Translations under genes and position numbers: made by a program
Part shown: positions 42,640-55,500 of the stretch, piece after piece
Numbering within the stretch: the first letter of the stretch is position 1
How the letters are laid out: every line of letters begins with the position of its first letter
Notes under the pieces: model-generated
Told to the model about the DNA's origin: nothing
What the model saw: only the letters and a program-made list of their open reading frames with translations
Databases searched by the model: none
NCBI RefSeq assembly: GCF_900496995.4
Contig: NC_044029.1
Location: 17,545,614-17,609,613 of the forward strand
Reading direction: 5' to 3'
DNA: 64,000 nucleotides
Source of the DNA: Aquila chrysaetos chrysaetos
Lineage: Eukaryota; Chordata; Aves; Accipitriformes; Accipitridae

Positions 42640-43400
42640 GCAGCTGCCTCCGCAGCGCAGCAGCAGCAGCCGCCAGTGCAGAGCGCCGTGGGGAGCTGGA
42701 GCAGAGGGAGGGGGCGCCCGGGCCGGGCTCGGCTCCCTTCGGCTGGGCTCGGTTCGGCTCATGTCGTTTCGGCTGGGCTCGGCTCGGTTCGGCTCATCTC
42801 GTTTCGGCTGGGCTCGGCTCCCCTCGGCTCGGTTCGGCTCAACTCGTTTGGGCTCGGCTGGGCTCGGCTCCGCTCCGGCCGCGGCCGCGGCCCGGCCCCG
42901 CCTGAGGCAAGGGCGGGCGGCGGGCGCGGCGGGGCCGGTGGCCGTGGCGGGGGCTCCTCCCCGTCCGTGGAGCGCCGGGGCTGCCCGGGGGCCTCGCAGG
43001 CCGGCAGCGGGGCTGAGGCGGCGGCGGCATCTCCCCTCGCGGCAGGCCGGGGCGCCGGGTCCCGGCCTTCCCCCCGCAGGCCCGTCCAGCCCCGGCCCCT
43101 CCCTGCCGCCCCCGGGGCTGCGGGGGCAGCAGGGGACTGCCTGCCGCTGGTGGCTGTCCGGCGGAGGCCGGCGGGCACCGCGGAGACGTGCGGCTGCGGA
43201 GAGAAAGGAGTTTCTGCCGGCTGTCCCCGCAGGGACCCGCCGCCGCCGGGGGTGTCCCTCACAGCCTGGCGTCGGTGGCGGGCTGCGCCACGGTCCTGCC
43301 CGGGCGTTCTTGGCAGCCCCCGGGGCAAGAGGCCTGTCAAGCTTCGGGGAGGTCGGCAGCGGCATTTCCAGAGCAGTCACGTCCCGTTGGCTCTCCTGCT
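42640..43400 (+). promoter_or_regulatory. CpG island at the 5' end of the MAJIN-like gene
   Basis: Dense CpG and high GC end just before the first recognisable MAJIN exon, as expected for a promoter. A (CGGCT)n-derived array occupies 42720-42870. Confidence 0.55.
42720..42870. repeat. (GGCTC)n-derived minisatellite in the CpG island
   Basis: GGCTCGGCT pentamers with the variant blocks TTCGGCTCATGTCGTTTCGG and TTCGGCTCATCTCGTTTCGG repeating. The same pentamer is at 27206 and 38250. Confidence 0.85.
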
Positions 43401-43420
43401 TCCTTCCCTAGGCTGGGAGA

Positions 43421-43513
43421 AAGGAGGACGTCCTCGAAAGCAGGTACCTGTCGGTGGCCTGACCCCGGGTTTCTTCATGCAGGCAGGCTTGTGTACGGAC
43501 TTAAAATCGGCAG
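43421..43513 (+). CDS. MAJIN: MAJIN-like first recognisable exon
   Basis: Preceded by CCTTCCCTAG at 43411-43420 (another acceptor-like CAG at 43443). Reads RWPDPGFLHAGRLVYGLKIG in a frame that stays open upstream into the CpG island. Donor AG|GTGAGC in phase 2. No in-frame ATG nearby, so the start is either in an upstream exon or lost. Confidence 0.55.
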
Positions 43514-46500
43514 GTGAGCATGTTGAAGCTACAGCCTGCAGTTTGGTGGCTGCGGGTGGCATCGAGTTCATAGGAGACCCTAAATTCAGAGCGTGGGGGC
43601 TGCTCTTTTCCTGCCTTCTTTCACTGACCGTGAAAGCGGTCGCTTCCGAGTGGCTACTGCCCTTGCACAGGCTGAGCATCGGCCTGAGAGAGTAACGGGA
43701 GCTGTAAAAAGCGCTCCTGTTTTGCTGCCGTGTGTGGATTTCGTGCTTCAGTGGGAAAAGGGGCTGGTTTTACTGACGGTATTTTGAAATTTTGTTGAAA
43801 GCGTTGAACTGAGAAGCTCTAGAGCCTTTGAAGTGGTTTAACCCCAGCCGGCAGCTAAGCCCTGCACGGCCGCTCGCTCGCTGCCCCGCAGTGGGAGGAG
43901 GGAAAGAATCGGAAGGGTGAATCGACTCGCAGGTTGGGATAAAGGCGGTTTAATCAGTCAAGCAAAAGCTGTGCACGCGAGCAAAGCAAAATCAGGAATT
44001 CAGTCACTGCTTCCCATTGTCTGGCAGGTGTTTAATTTGCAGGAAAGCAGGGCTCCATCATGCCTAACAGTTACTTGGGCATGTCCCCCCTTCCTTCTTC
44101 TTCCCCCAGTTATATTGCTAAGCGTGACATCCTATGGTCTGGAATATCCCTTGGGTCAGTTGGGGTCAGCCGTCCCAGCCTTGTGTTCCCCCAGCTTCTT
44201 GTGCACCCCCAGCCGACTCCCTGGTGGGGTGGTGTGAGGAGCAGAAAAGGCCTTGATGCTGTGTAAGCGCTGCTTTCAGCACAAATCCAAAACGTAGCCC
44301 CATGCAAGCTACTGTGGGGAAAATTAACTCTCTCCCAGTCAAAACCAGCACAGCCGTGAAGCTCTGGACTCAAAGTATGTACTTATTTCTTGGGCTGTCT
44401 GCTGTTAGCAGTGTGCCTTTCGCTGGCCTGGCAATCTGGCTGTCAAGTGTGGATGTGGAAAGAGTCTTTGGAAACTCTCACTGGCAGTAGTTGTTTGTTG
44501 TGCTCTTGGGATTTTTTTCTTTCACAAGGTTCCCCTTGCGCTGCCACTCCTCTTTCCGATGTGTTTGTGACAAACCTGTCCTGTTGTTTTGAAAGAAGAG
44601 CATGCCTCTGCTGCAGGCAGAGGGGCTGAACAGGACTTTTAGGTTAACAGCTGCTCTCAGTTTCTAGAAGGCGCTGTAGTGGCAAGCCTGAGAAAGGAGA
44701 GTGAAGGGAGAGTGTTTTAGTCTGTGGTACTGCTGGCATGCAAGGCAGAGAAAGGAAAGCGGCCTTTGGGTGTGCAGGGGACAATGAATAGGAGGGTTGT
44801 GGGAGGTAACAGTTGTGTGGTAAGCCTCAAATGGGAAGTTTGAGTTAGCAGCCAGCCAAGTAACTGAAGCACAGGGTGCTGAGCAGTCTGGCCAACTGGG
44901 GAAGATGTAAAACAAGTGAAGAGGATGGTCCTTTAGAAGTGAAAAAGAGACTTTCCCTGAGGGTATTGCCCTGGAGGAATCGGCTTGTGTCTGCTAGTCA
45001 GGCACACAGAGATGATGGGCAAGTGCTTTTGTGAGTGGGCAAAACCTTGACCAGCTCACTCGAGGAGCTCTGGAGCTTTTAGTGTGAGAGGGGACTTGGA
45101 GTTCCCGGAGGCTGTGATCTGTAATAATTCCAGAAGTTTGAGCTGCTTCGGAAAAGGAGCTGGAGCTGCTTAGGTTTAAGGGTTGTATTTTTAAGCAGGT
45201 GCTTATAGATTGGGTCCTGCTGAAGGAGTGTTCTGTAGGGCTCAAACTTGGTCTGAAACTTTATGAGATGTTGCTGTCTCAGCCTCTGATAAAAAATTAA
45301 TAAAGATATTATTCATAAGTATTAATAAAAAGCAGTGGCTCACATAATCTGGCTCCCTGTGTACATCGTTCCAAGGCTGTGATTGTTATCAGACAGCAGT
45401 TCAAGGTTGATGCCCTCAGAGGCTTTTGGGAAGTCTTCTAAACTGTTGAGGTTAAGTCTCTTTTCAGGTGGTGGCACCCATGCAGAAACTAGGACTGAGA
45501 TCCTTTGGAGCCAGGAAGTATCCCCGCATCAGAGAAAGAGAAGAGCATCGTGGCATCCCGAAACCCCTGTTTTCATGCCAGTGAGGTTGCAGCAGGGCTA
45601 AAATGCCGTAGGCAATGACTTAGGCCTCTGCCTAGAGAGTGGTTTTATGAGTGTGAGTGAATTTGCTTTGGCAATGAGATGTGCACAGGCATTGCCAGGG
45701 CCTGGGTTTACTCTGGAAGTGACAGTTGTTAGCTGCAGAAGAATTGAAGAGACTGTGCTATGAATACCACGCGAATTAGGCTGTCTCCAGACCTGAAGCT
45801 ACATTAGATCTCGTGCCACACTAGTCTCCTTTTTCCTTTGGAGAAGTAGGCTGGGTCTTTGAAATTCTGCCGCGTGACTTTATTTGGGGATGACTTGAAA
45901 CGCAGTTGTTTCTTTAGCTTTGCTTATTAGCATTCTGCTGGAATAGTGTCAGATCCAGGAGGATTAACCTTCCTCCTTGTTTTGTTCTCTGTGTTGATTT
46001 TGGAGAGGAAGGTGTGTTGTTGTGTGTCTGTTGTGGTGTTCAGAAGATGCTTGAAATGTTGCTCTTGTCTGTGACCAAGCTCTTTCCCTCAGTGTAATCC
46101 CTTTGGACGGCACTGCCAGTAGTGTGCGTACGTTTCTGAACAGCCTGGAGGTGTTTGATCTCCTGATGGTAGAGAGAGCACTGCATTTGTTTGAGTTTGG
46201 CAGCCTGTCATCGCCCCTTGCTTTCTTCCGTTCTTTCCACCCTCTTTTCCTCATCGCCACTTCAGCGTCCCTTCCTGAATCGTACTTTTGTGTCCCTGCT
46301 GATTCACGAAGACTTCATGACCGCAGCGTAAGTCTTGGGTGGGTGATACCTGTCCTTCTGGTGTGGCGCGCTGTGTAATTCCTTTCATTAACTTGTTCCG
46401 TATTAAGCAAGGAGAGGGCCTTTCTGAAGAGGAAGGAAAGTTCTCATCTCTGACCGAGTTCTGGCTGGGGCCCCTGAATGTGGAGGATATGAGAATGGCT

Positions 46501-49500
46501 GCCTGCCAGACCATATACCAGAGAATACTTGCATGCCGTAATTCCTTACACTCCACCGTATTTCCTTATTTCCAAGTGACATTTGTGCGACATTTGTTTA
46601 CTTCTTAATGGGTTCAGCTTTTCTCTGAGACCTTCTCTCTCCCTGTGCATTTTATTGTTGGCCGATACCTAGCAGCAAACAACTTTTGAGAAGCTGGCTT
46701 ACAAAAGATGTAGTTAATAGTTGGGAACACAGTTTGATGCGGGCAGTACACAACTCCCAGCATCACAGGGCCTAGGTCCAATGCTGTGAAGGCCCGTTCC
46801 TCTGCAGGTTTGCCCCGTGGAGGGGATTAAGAGACACGTCCTGCCGGTTCCTTCTTTTAGTCCCTTGAGCAGAATGGCATTGCGATAGGCTGGAAGAGAG
46901 AGGTGCTGGTTTGAGAGCACCTTGTCAAAAACACCAATCCTAAAGGTTAGTGAGGATCGACTGAAAAGATGTGATCTCTCATCCTTTGTATCCTCAGATG
47001 CACAAAATACAAATGGGCAGAAAATTGAAAAGGAACAGTCCTTGTGGAAGAATGGATGCTTTTTAAGAACAATACATTGGGAATTCATCTGCCTGCTAAG
47101 TATTTTCTCTGTGCAATGGGAATGATGTTTTGTTGTTGTTTAAACTCTTACAAGGAGTGTAGCTCTGTTGCTTTTTGGCTGGGTTGGGACTAACTCTCTC
47201 TGTTTGTTTCACAGCGCTCCGGATCTTGACACCACTGAAAGTGCTGTCAAGGAGTTAGAGGTAGGAGATGAAGCAGGTCCATGGGACCTTAGCTGAATGT
47301 TAGGCTGAGCAAATCTTTTGTTTGTTATGGGACGGAGGACGCTTTGTCAAATGCAGCATTTCAAGTGTGAGTAATGGGGAACTTCTCTGGAGAGTACTAG
47401 GGTGAAAAAAATGACGTAAATGAAAAATATCATCAACAGGCAGCATTAGCGTAAGCGAGTAATGCTTTTATCAGAAATACTTCAAAGAAGCTACTGACTG
47501 TTGAAATTGGACGAATGAATACTCCTATTTGTTGAGGTAGTTGCACCCTGTGGCTTTCTGGTTCCTGTTCAGATTCGTTGTGCGGTAGCACTTTCCCGTG
47601 GTTTCGCTCTTGGCCCCAGATCTGACCACTGCTTTGAACTTGTCAGGCTTGACTAGCTGTCACACCCTCCTAGTTTTTCAGGAGCTGTGGCAGTACTGGT
47701 GAGCTAGCTTGACAGCGGCTAATCTAATGCTCAATTGCACGTGCTTTCCTCATAGCTGTGGAGCTGGGGGAGCCAGTGAATGTTCTTTTAATGACGCCGT
47801 TACTTTGTGGCCAAGCTTGGTGACAGCTGATGAGTTCTGTTGTTGTCATCTTCTTCCTGAGCCAGAAGAAAGCCCCTGCCATTCCCGAGGAAATGAGACC
47901 AATAGACTGCCTGCTTAAAAATGCTCCTGTTGCTTAAGTTTAAATAAACCTTCAGAGTACAGTAGTAGCATTGTAAATATTCTTGAAGAAAATGTGCTGA
48001 TTTTAACTGATACAGAAAATGATTGGTTAATTTCTTTTTCTTTTTCAATTTTGAAAATACTGAAAGGTATTACTAGAAAAAATTTCCCGTTTATAAAGCA
48101 GGAGTTTGTTGGGGCTGAATTACAGTTCCTTTGTAACTGAATTGGGTCAATATTCAGAAAAAGGGGAATATGTGTTTATTTTTGAAACAGGTCAATACCG
48201 CATGTGTTGTGCTGGCAAGGAGGAGGCTTCTTAAATGTAGAACTTCTTAAATTTAAAAGCACACCTCCACTCTCCATGGTAATGCTTCCGTGTTAATTCA
48301 GGGTTAAGACATTGATTCACTTCAATTTCTGTGAATCTGTTAGGGCAGCGTGCTCTAAGGTGATGGGAGGGAGCGGCGGGAAGAAGGGGAGGAGGAAAAG
48401 CAAAATATCTGGAACCCGCTCTTCCATGATTCCTGCAAATTGTAATGTTAATTTTTTTCCCAAGCCTGAAAACTGTACTTGACAGTGGAATTGTGGCTAT
48501 CTTGTTAATATTCTTCCTTCCTTTCTTGTTTTGGCCTCTCCAGGAAGCAATTCGAGTAATCCTTGGAAATCTTGATGATTTACATCCCTTTTCTACAGAC
48601 GACTTCACTATCTTTCTCTGTATGCTTTCTTTCCTACTTGTAAAAGAAAAGATCCAATGACTTGTATCTGTTGGACATTGCTTAATTTGACATTCCTGCC
48701 TAGTAGTGCGCAGATCTTTAGCTGGAGTATGACTCCTTTGAGCTTTGCAGTTTTACATTAGCTGAAGATCCTCCTCAGTTGTTGCCTTCACCAGAGAACT
48801 GATGTATGTAAAAAGAATGTTTTGCAGTGTTTTCAGATGAACAACCCTGCGTTCCAAATCTGATTTAGCCAGAGAAAACAAACGTGTATATATAAAGTCC
48901 CAGGAAGCCCACATAATGCGATAGCAAGGAAAGCTAGTGCATTGTTTCAAAAGGTTAGTAAAACGTAAAGCGCTCCTTACAGGTGCAGCAGTGTTGGCCC
49001 ACTAGTAGAGAAGACCGCAGTAGTTTTCTTGTAAGGTACATTAGGATTAAATATTGTAGTTGCTGTAGTGTAAAGGGTTAAGAAGAAGTTACTCTGCTGA
49101 GGCTGTTGTTGAAGAGAAAAGTAAGTTAGTTGAAGGAGAAGCCTTTTCAGTCCTAAGGTGTGTCAGTTTGTGAATCGGATCAGGCCCTTTGGCATCGCCT
49201 CCCGTGATTCCGAGTGCCCAGGAGTAATGAACACCCACGTGTTTCCACCTCCAAGGCATTCCCTTCCAGTCTCGGCAGACTGCGTTATTGCCACCCCTGG
49301 TACTAGCAGGCAAGAACGAGATCATCCTCTTTCTCTGTCAGAAGCTGGTATGTATGAGAGCAACTTATTCCTGTTACTGCCAGGAAGAGAAAGTAGCCCA
49401 GAGCATCGTCAGACAGGAGGCACCCAAACAAACGAAGCCTCGTTGTTGGTTTGCTTCACTAAAGCGCAGCCAGTTTTGCCTGCGAGCTTGAGGAGGGTTT

Positions 49501-52500
49501 GATTCACGAGCTTGTATTTCTGGAACTGGGAAGTCCATCCGCCTGCTCAGCCAGCACCGGGCCCTGAGGAGAACTGCAAGCTCAGAGGCCTGGCGTGATG
49601 AGTTGTCCTGCAATCTGTGTGTTGGGCTCCTCGCTACAGCATACCTCTTAGTTAATCACCAGCTGTGGGAGTCCTTGAAGCCAAACTCAAACGAACAATT
49701 TCGTCCCTTAAAGGAACTGATTGTGTCAGCGTTTCATCTAGGCAAATCTTGGGCTTCATCTCCAGTCCTCAGGATGTTAGTTTCTGCTAGCAAATGGAGT
49801 AAAAGTTACCTGGTTCTTCCTGAGATCAGAGGCATGTAAGGAGAGTGCTGCCTGGCGTCATCCATTCTTGCATGCATGGGCTCCTAGGTGTGTGAGCTGC
49901 ACCCCCAGGAAGGAACGTCTGTAACTGTGGCGTTTGTCATGTCAATTATCTTTTGTCCTCCCATTTTGAACTGTGAAGTGAATGTAATGACGCTACTCCT
50001 GTGAATCCTAGTCCTTTTCAGTTTTAAAAATAATTTTTAAAAGAATTACTTTTTAGTTAGGAAAGCTGATGAGGTTTTATTCACAGGGTTGGGAGAGCCT
50101 GGCATGTTGTTTCTTGCGGGAAGATATCAGGACTGAAGCCAGATACAGTTAAGGAAAAACAATGCTATTAGTACAAGCGACTGATGGGAGAGTGTCACCT
50201 GGATGATTGTTTCTTGTAATGTTACTAGTGTTTTTTCACCAAGTTCATACCGACAGATTGTAGGTGCTCCCTTCTGCATATATGTTCAGTGTGGTATGAC
50301 TTTTGAAGCTTTACAAGAGGACTCCTGCTCCTTTGAAATGTTAGTGCTATGTTCTTAAGTCTTAACGTTGTTCTCGGATTTGAGTAAATGGGAGAGAGCA
50401 TCGAAGATGAGATTCAAACATGAGAATGTCCACCTTGTGCCTTATCCCTACATTTGCACTATGTATCTAGAACTTGGCTCTTTTCAGCAAAATGCATCTT
50501 GTGGTAAGTCACTATAGTTATGTTTGGATAATGTCTGGAAACATCTATGATCTATGTCTTGCTTTTCCCTTTCCCTTCCTCTACTGTGTTTTTGAATTGG
50601 AGGGAGCAAAGCTGCGTGCAGTATGGCTGTACCATGGATTTGAAATAGAGCATAGCGATGTGTTCTCTTTTGTCCTATATTGCTTTTTGAAAATGTCTGG
50701 AATTTCTCTTTGCCTTTTCACCCACTGCTGACTCTTCAGCTAGTATTTTTATGAAGCAATGCCCAGTGGCTCCCACCCTTCATTCTTGAATGTCAGTAGC
50801 TAGGCTGGAGCTAGTACATATGTATGGAACACGTGTTTTTCTTCCTTGTGCTTGACTACATTTGTTGACGTTGAACTTCACACTCTTTGTTTCTATTTTC
50901 CTAAGGAAAGAATGCATTTGTTTTTCTAAATAATGACAGTAATAATGTCTTTTGTATAATTAGCAAGTGTTGTCACCTCCCTAGTGTCTCATTTTCCAGG
51001 TTTTCTATGAATTCCCTGAAGAGCCTCAGGCCCCAGCTGAGAGCTCTGTGGGACTCTGCATTTAACCTCCTCTGTTGTGAAAACAGTGTTTTTCCTTACT
51101 GTTTCCTGTTCTGATTATTGGTCCCTGGGAAAGGCTGCTGCTGGTCTTTCTTGTGAGCGCTTAGTAGATATTCTGGTCTCCTTTATCAAATGCACAAGTA
51201 GTCCAAAGCAATTGTCCCCGTCCCACTGGCACGTGTTATTCACAGCCAGGAATTCTGAAGGAGCTGTATTTGCAGTTCTTCAGTTTCAAGATATCATATG
51301 CAAGTCCAGCATTGTTTCTAAGTTGTTTATCTTGTTCTCAGGAAGTGCAGTGCACTGCAAAAATGTACTTTAAAGTTGGTTAAAGAAAGTCCAGTCACCA
51401 AATATTCACCAGATTTTATAATACCTCTGTTACAGGTAAAGAAGTAAACAAGGGCAGTGACGAGCTTGTAAGTTGCGTGTGTGGTTTTGTTTTGTGTGTT
51501 GTTTTTTTTTTTTTAAAAAGTGATATTCCAAGTAGTCTGGAGAAGCAGAATATATATCTAGGCAATGCTGTAGTTCTCCTCTTTCTGGGTGTCAGGCAGG
51601 CAGTGTAAGGTGGGAGTGAATTCTCACCTAGAACCATCCAAGTTGAGGGAAACCTTCCTGTCAATTCCAGCAGACTTTGAATGAAGTCGTGCCTGAGGAC
51701 GCGAGAGCCGTGCTGGCTTCAGTTAAATGTGTTTTTGGCAAGTCTGAGCTGAGGTGTCAAATGGTTTCTTCACTGTGAGAGTCTGTATGAGGTCAATATT
51801 GCCGAATAATTAAGTAGTTTCCTAAGTGCTGTATGTGTCCAAAACAACAAAGTTAAGCTTCTTTGGAAAGTTGTTGTTTAGTGAGATCTCAGGGTGGGTT
51901 TGTTTTCAATACAGGTAAGTGTCTGAAGACGGAGTGAATTAGTGAAGGTGTCCTGTCCAAATTCCACCAGAGAAAATCCCGCTCTCTCTGCTAGCATTAC
52001 GTTCCTGTTAATTACGTTCCTAGGCCCTCCTCTAAAAATGGAGCAAATAGGATGTCCTGGGAAGCAGTAGTTCTTGTTTAAAACTGTTGAGCGTAATTCT
52101 CTGGATGGCCTCTCAGTGCTTACCTTCTGTTTGAATAAGGCAGCTTATCTTTTATTCCTGACTCCTTTTTTGGTTTTTGTTGTATAAGCATGGACAATGT
52201 TGCGAAATACGGATGTATATTAAGTCTGACTTTTGTTCTAAAATAGAAAAGTCAAAATCAAATTTTATCAATACCAAGTTTGCAATGTTTTGAAGGTCAA
52301 GAGAAGAAAAGAAGTGTCAGAAAGTGCTGCAGTGGAAGAAACGGTGAAGAGGAGAAGAGTGGAAGTCGGAGCGGAGGCCTCATGCCCACAGTCGGGTATG
52401 GGCAGGTCAGTTGACTACAAAATAGTCTTCCAGGACACATATCAATGTTTTTGATGTCTCTTGCACCTTCCTCATATTTCATTCCTGTGTAACCCTTTGG

Positions 52501-55500
52501 CCCGTTTGTCTTCTTCCTTCTCTTCCATAGGTGACAGAATCTAAGCAGCATTGCCCACGTTTGGAGAAAAGTTGTCCTGTGCTTTCAGGTTCCCATGCCA
52601 TTAACTAGAGCTCTTCCCGTCTCACTGCTTTGTGTTAACGTTACCTGCAGAATCACAGCGGGATGAGAACTGGGCAGCTCGACAAAGCGGTGCACTGGCT
52701 TGCACACCTGAGGCAGGGATGTCAAGGGAGGAACTGGGAAGAGTTTTCTAGCTGCCTCCCAGCCTGTTCCTCTGAGTCGGCTGATGACTGCTGCCTCTCA
52801 GCTTGAGGCAGAGATCTCTGTCTGTGGCTTTCACAGAACCATTGAGGTTTTCGGGACCTTTGATATCATCGAGTCCAACCCCTCCTGCTCAAGCAGGGTC
52901 ACCCAGAGCAGGTTGCCCAGGACGTGTCCCCTCAGGTTTTGAGTGGACTCCAAGGGTGGAGACACCACAACTTCTGTGGGCAACCGGTTGCAGTGCTTGA
53001 CCACAGTTTCAGTCAGAAAGTTTTTTCTTGTGTTCAGCTTTAATTTCATGTTTTGCAGTTTGTGCCCTTTGTCTCTTGTCCTGCCAGAAGGCGCTGCTTG
53101 AGGAGAGCCCAGCTCCCTCTTCTTCATTCCCTCCCATCAGGTGTACATTGATAAGAGCCCCCTGAGCCTTCTCCAGGCTGAACAGTCCCAGCTCTCCCAG
53201 CCTCTCCACACAGGAAAAGTGCTCCAGTCCCTTCATCATCTCTGTGGCCCTTTGCTGGGCTCACCCCAGTGAGTCCCAGTCTTGTCCTGGGGAGCCCAGT
53301 CTGGCCTCAGCACACAGACTGGCCTCAGCAGCCCAGAGCAGAGGGGAAGGATCACCTCCCTCGAGCTGCTGGCAAAACTCTTCCTAACACAGCTCAGAGT
53401 GTTGTTGGCCACCTTCAGCGTGAGGGTGCAATGCTGGCTCGTGGTGGCTAACTTCAAGCTTAGTTCTTGATTACCTTTCAGAGGTAGGGCCGTTACTAGT
53501 TATAGTCTAGCAGGCTGCTTTCTTTCATGGAGCGTAGCTTTTAAAAACAGAAGATTCATGTCTGTTCTTAATATTCACAAGTACGTGGCAGAGAGTCCCA
53601 GATCCAGTGTTGTAGTCGGAAGTGTTTATGCTCACCTTTCCCCTTCCATGGCGATGTACAGACCATGTCAAATCATCTCCCTTGTTGCCTTATATTCTAC
53701 CCAATTCCCAAATATATTTCATGCAGAGATTATAATGGGAGAAGTCTGAAGCCAGTTCTTTTCCTGCTCACGCAGATGTAGTCCTTTCATTCCCTCCGCC
53801 CCCCCCCCCCCCCATCAGTTTCTAGTCACAATGAAACTGCTGGACGTGAGTGAAGAATGAGACCAGGATCCAGAATGCTTTCTAATCTCTTTTAGCCAAG
53901 GCGTGAGTTGTAGATTCATAAAATACAAGGCCAGAGAGGGCTATTTCATGGTGTGGTCTGGCAGTTCTCTCTTAGTCCTGTGTCTTGCCCCAGCAGTTAT
54001 GCTATTCCAGAAAAGATTAAAACAGTTAATAATTCTAAAGTGTATTCTTGATTTCAAAATTAAACCGGTCAGACATCAACTTCAAGCCTTCTGTCATTTT
54101 TTTTCTGATTACTCTGTTAGACTGAAGAGCTGAGCATTCAGTCTGAGCATTCCCCCACCCTGGAAGGAGTTTGCCTACTGTAGTCAGACCACTTCTTGAT
54201 CTTTTTTTTCTTTTTGGACAAGCTCTTTTGCTCGTAAGTCCTCATGGGGCATTTGGATTTGGGTTTTCTTGGGGTGCTATTGAGTGTTGAGCTATCGGAA
54301 TCTCCAGGTGATGCTGATCAGCTCCAAGAGCGCTATTTTGTGTGTGAAGCCAGGACTGTTTTTCCCCATCTGCATCGCTTCGTACCTCTCTGCCATTTTA
54401 TTGCTCCACGACCGAGTCTGGTAAGATCTTTCTATGGTTCTTTGCTACCTGCCCTTCTCTTTGTGTCAGTAATCTTGTAGGATTTGCAAGCTTTCTCAGC
54501 TCGCTGCTCATCCCCCTTTCCCTGTCACGTCACGCTGTTTTTCTCCTTAACTGCTTGTTGGGCTTACTAGAAAAGCAGAAAGCCTAATACTGGAGTGAGT
54601 GCCTATTTTTGTTTTTTAAATGAGACTTTGAAACATGAGTACAGATTAAGGGTATCTATCTTGTTGGCTAGAGGGAGGTACTAAAACCCTGCTTTCTAAT
54701 GAAATACTTGATTAGCCATTTACAAGATTGCTTCCTTTTTGCGACTTTTGGTAAACTCAGTTCTTACCTGTTTGACTTATTTTTAGAACTGGAGCCAAGT
54801 GTGTTCGCCATACGAGTAAAGCAAAGCACGGATTTGAAACGGTAAGCTACAGAATATTCAGAAAGAGACAACAGCATCTGTTTAGTCCTAGATTCTTAAA
54901 GTGGCAAGCATAAAAATGCCTTCAGGTAACTTTTTTTCCCTTTTCACCTGCATCACCTGCATGGAGACATTTGTGATTCCTGCTCGTCAAGCTTAGCCAC
55001 AGGATGAGTTTTACCAGGAGCCGACACAGGCTTTTCTGACTGTGAAGCTACAAACTCTAGGGGTGAGCTTAGCCTCTCAGAGCTGAACCTGAAGGATGCC
55101 CCGCCTTGTCTTCAAGAGACTCCAGTCCTCTTTTACCTCACATGCTCCTTTGTGCAGAACTCCATGAAGGGCCAACAGTGGGCGCTGACACCTTGACACT
55201 GGCTTCGGTGTGAGTACTTGCCACTCCTCACCAGCGTCCTTTCTCTGTGCAGATGGCCTTGCAGGCATCTCCCTCTTCTTGAAACAGTGTCATGTTTTTT
55301 CTCACTATGTCATCAGGAGGCAGATTTATGACAGGATTGTTCCAGAGGGATTGGCAGTTGCTTTCTAAACCCACTGTTCTCCGGAGACCTTGTCAGGAGG
55401 GCGAGATTCTTTCTCTTTTAGCCCACAAGCTAAAAGGCTGCTCTGACAGAGCTGCTGTTAGGCACACCCTTTAGGTAAGAGGGTCTTCCCTCACCCCCCG

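Noticed and set aside
51000-51060. Exon-like stretch after TTTTCCAG between MAJIN exons
   Set aside because: In the phase left by exon 4 it meets a stop after three codons.
51676-51735. Possible MAJIN exon reading QTLNEVVPEDARAVLASVK
   Set aside because: Good acceptor, but the required phase gives an immediate stop and no convincing donor follows. Left out of the model, though it may be real if an exon is missing before it.
52532-52590. Possible exon VTESKQHCPRLEKSCPVLS
   Set aside because: Acceptor and donor exist, but the phase does not match the neighbouring candidate exons.
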